Assembly (NCBI GenBank): GCA_039025395.1 | Contig: JBCCOK010000020.1 | Coordinates: 13,191 to 77,190, forward strand | Direction of reading: 5' to 3' | Source of the DNA: Hoeflea_A sp039025395 | GTDB lineage: Bacteria > Pseudomonadota > Alphaproteobacteria > Rhizobiales > Rhizobiaceae | Length of the DNA stretch: 64,000 nt | Shown here: positions 63,173 to 64,000 of the stretch, piece by piece | How the letters are laid out: every line of letters starts with the position of its first letter | Numbering within the stretch: the stretch's first letter is position 1 | Made by a program: the position numbers and the translations under genes | The notes under the pieces: model-generated | The model's input: the letters and a program-made list of their open reading frames with translations, nothing else | Database searches by the model: none | Told to the model about the DNA's origin: nothing

Positions 63173-63207
63173 TGCCCGGGCCAGAGCCCGGGCATGGACC
63201 CGGGCCC
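63173..63207. repeat. REP-like GC-rich palindrome
   Basis: TGCCCGGG pairs with CCCGGGCA over a 6-base loop (63173-63194), followed by a further CCCGGGCCC at 63199-63207. Similar CCCGGGCA palindromes are scattered in intergenic DNA of many Hyphomicrobiales. It could be a REP-type element or a terminator. Confidence 0.5.
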
Positions 63208-63315
63208 GACTGGCGTTGCGACGATGTCGTCCGTTGGCTGCAGGCACACGCGTCACCGCGGGATGTTGAAGGTCCGGGACCAGCCGCCTCGCAGTCCTTT
63301 TAAATCGATGCGGTG

Positions 63316-63807
63316 TCAGGCCGTTTCCGACGCACGTGCACCATCCAGCACCAGATAGTCAAGCGGCAGTTCGGTCGTATATTTGATCTGTTCCATTGCG
63401 AATGAAGAAGACACGTCGCGGATCTCGATATGCTTGATCAGGCGTTTGTAAAAGCCATCGTAAGCAGCGATATCCGGCACAACGACGCGCAGCAGATAAT
63501 CGATATCGCCGCTCATGCGGTAAAATTCCACCACTTCGGGAAATTGCGAAATCACTTCGGAAAAACGCAGGAGCCATTCGTTCGAATGCGAGTTTGTACG
63601 GATGGAAACGAACACCGTTACGCTGGCGTTGATCTTGGACTGATCCAGCAACGCAACGCGTTTTCGAATGACTCCTTCCTCTTCCAGCTTCTGAATTCTT
63701 CGCCAGCAAGGTGTTGTCGACAAACCGACCTTCTTGGCAATATCGGCCACCGCCAGAGTAGAGTCGTCCTGCAAGAGACGCAGGATTTTTCTGTCGAGCC
63801 GGTCCAT
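63316..63807 (-). CDS. Lrp/AsnC-family transcriptional regulator
   Basis: 163 aa. N-terminal HTH: LDRKILRLLQDDSTLAVADI and VGLSTTPCWRRIQKLEEEGV (about residues 3-45). The C-terminal RAM ligand domain has VFVSIRTNSHSNEWL, SGDIDYLLRVVVPD and GFYKRLIKHIEIRDVSSS. Regulates amino-acid metabolism; ligand unknown. ATG 63807 follows AGGAGA. Its first 55 bases and its leader (63753-63856) are repeated inverted to the right, so a second identical start exists on the plus strand. Confidence 0.93.
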   Translation of the reverse strand: MDRLDRKILRLLQDDSTLAVADIAKKVGLSTTPCWRRIQKLEEEGVIRKRVALLDQSKINASVTVFVSIRTNSHSNEWLLRFSEVISQFPEVVEFYRMSGDIDYLLRVVVPDIAAYDGFYKRLIKHIEIRDVSSSFAMEQIKYTTELPLDYLVLDGARASETA

Positions 63808-64000
63808 CCGGTATCTCCTCATCATTTGCTTGCCGTACGCCCAATATCGAGAGAAACCGGGCACCGGCTTACCGCATCCAAAGAAGCGAAATGTCTTTTC
63901 TTTCGATATTGGGCGTACGGCAAGCAAATGATGAGGAGATACCGGATGGACCGGCTCGACAGAAAAATCCTGCGTCTCTTGCAGGACGACTCTACTCTGG
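63753..64000. repeat. Long inverted repeat at the window end
   Basis: 63753-63850 is an exact 98-bp reverse complement of 63903-64000. With one G/A difference the match continues to 63856/63897. A 40-base unpaired centre (63857-63896) remains. Each arm holds an AGGAGA ribosome site, an ATG and the first codons of the same Lrp/AsnC protein. The repeat reaches the window edge, so its true length is unknown. Confidence 0.95.
63946..64000 (+). CDS. Second Lrp/AsnC start (partial, runs off the window)
   Basis: ATG 63946 with AGGAGA upstream; the visible residues MDRLDRKILRLLQDDSTL are identical to the minus-strand Lrp/AsnC protein, and the DNA is identical too. Either a head-to-head duplicated regulator or a sequence/assembly fold-back artefact; only about 18 codons are visible. 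Confidence 0.55.
   Translation, partial: MDRLDRKILRLLQDDSTL

Overview
The window looks like chromosomal DNA of an alphaproteobacterium of the order Hyphomicrobiales (Rhizobium/Hoeflea/Phyllobacterium-like). The basis is a CckA hybrid kinase, a one-cysteine rhizobial-type DksA, a YcjX/YcjF pair, a DUF2865 protein, a class II DAHP synthase, a chimeric malic enzyme and a giant apolipoprotein-like coiled-coil protein with the C-terminal domain known from this order. The species cannot be read from the sequence. Gene density is high. I see no tRNA, rRNA, CRISPR array, prophage or insertion sequence, so most of the window reads as ordinary core genome.

Layout. 0.2-5.8 kb: cckA (minus), a FliO-like membrane protein, dksA and a SixA-like phosphatase. 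6.0-9.7 kb: the ycjX-ycjF pair, an ArsR regulator and a secreted protein. 9.7-12.5 kb: the folate operon folP-folB-folK, a [2Fe-2S] ferredoxin and an Hpt-like protein without its phospho-accepting histidine. 12.9-17.9 kb: a 1668-residue two-TM coiled-coil protein with nine tandem 33-residue repeats. 17.9-22.1 kb: an Mla/MCE lipid-transport operon in the order permease, ATPase, MlaD, lipoprotein. 22.5-28.7 kb: a small cysteine-pair protein, an MFS exporter, a metallophosphoesterase, an atypical SDR and the malic enzyme. 28.8-30.4 kb: a luxR-luxI quorum-sensing pair with a recognisable lux box. 30.5-45.4 kb: housekeeping metabolism (gltX, nadE, DAHP synthase, gor, rpiA, gph) mixed with transporters and hydrolases. 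45.4-51.9 kb: L,D-transpeptidase, aquaporin, TPR protein, DUF2332, hydrolase and MarR. 52.0-57.1 kb: molybdenum-cofactor genes (DUF971, moaA, an MFS gene, mobA, moeA). 57.3-59.8 kb: a polar amino-acid ABC importer without its ATPase. 59.8-64.0 kb: a membrane-anchored Ntn acylase, a 3-hydroxyisobutyrate dehydrogenase-like enzyme and an Lrp/AsnC regulator that lies in a long inverted repeat running off the window.

How the parts could work together. CckA and the degenerate Hpt protein suggest cell-cycle phosphorelay wiring. The Mla operon, the L,D-transpeptidase, the giant coiled-coil protein and the FliO-like protein are all envelope functions. The luxR-luxI pair and the acylase of the penicillin-amidase/AHL-acylase family could make and remove acyl-homoserine lactones in one cell, but that link is inference.

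Most unusual items: the near-perfect inverted repeat at 63753-64000 that duplicates the start of the Lrp/AsnC gene head to head; the 9 x 33-residue array; an in-frame TAG that cuts off a conserved C-terminus in an alpha/beta hydrolase; the histidine-less Hpt protein; and an 83-bp tail-to-tail coding overlap between a DUF2865 gene and gltX. I did not find a clear previously undescribed multi-gene system.
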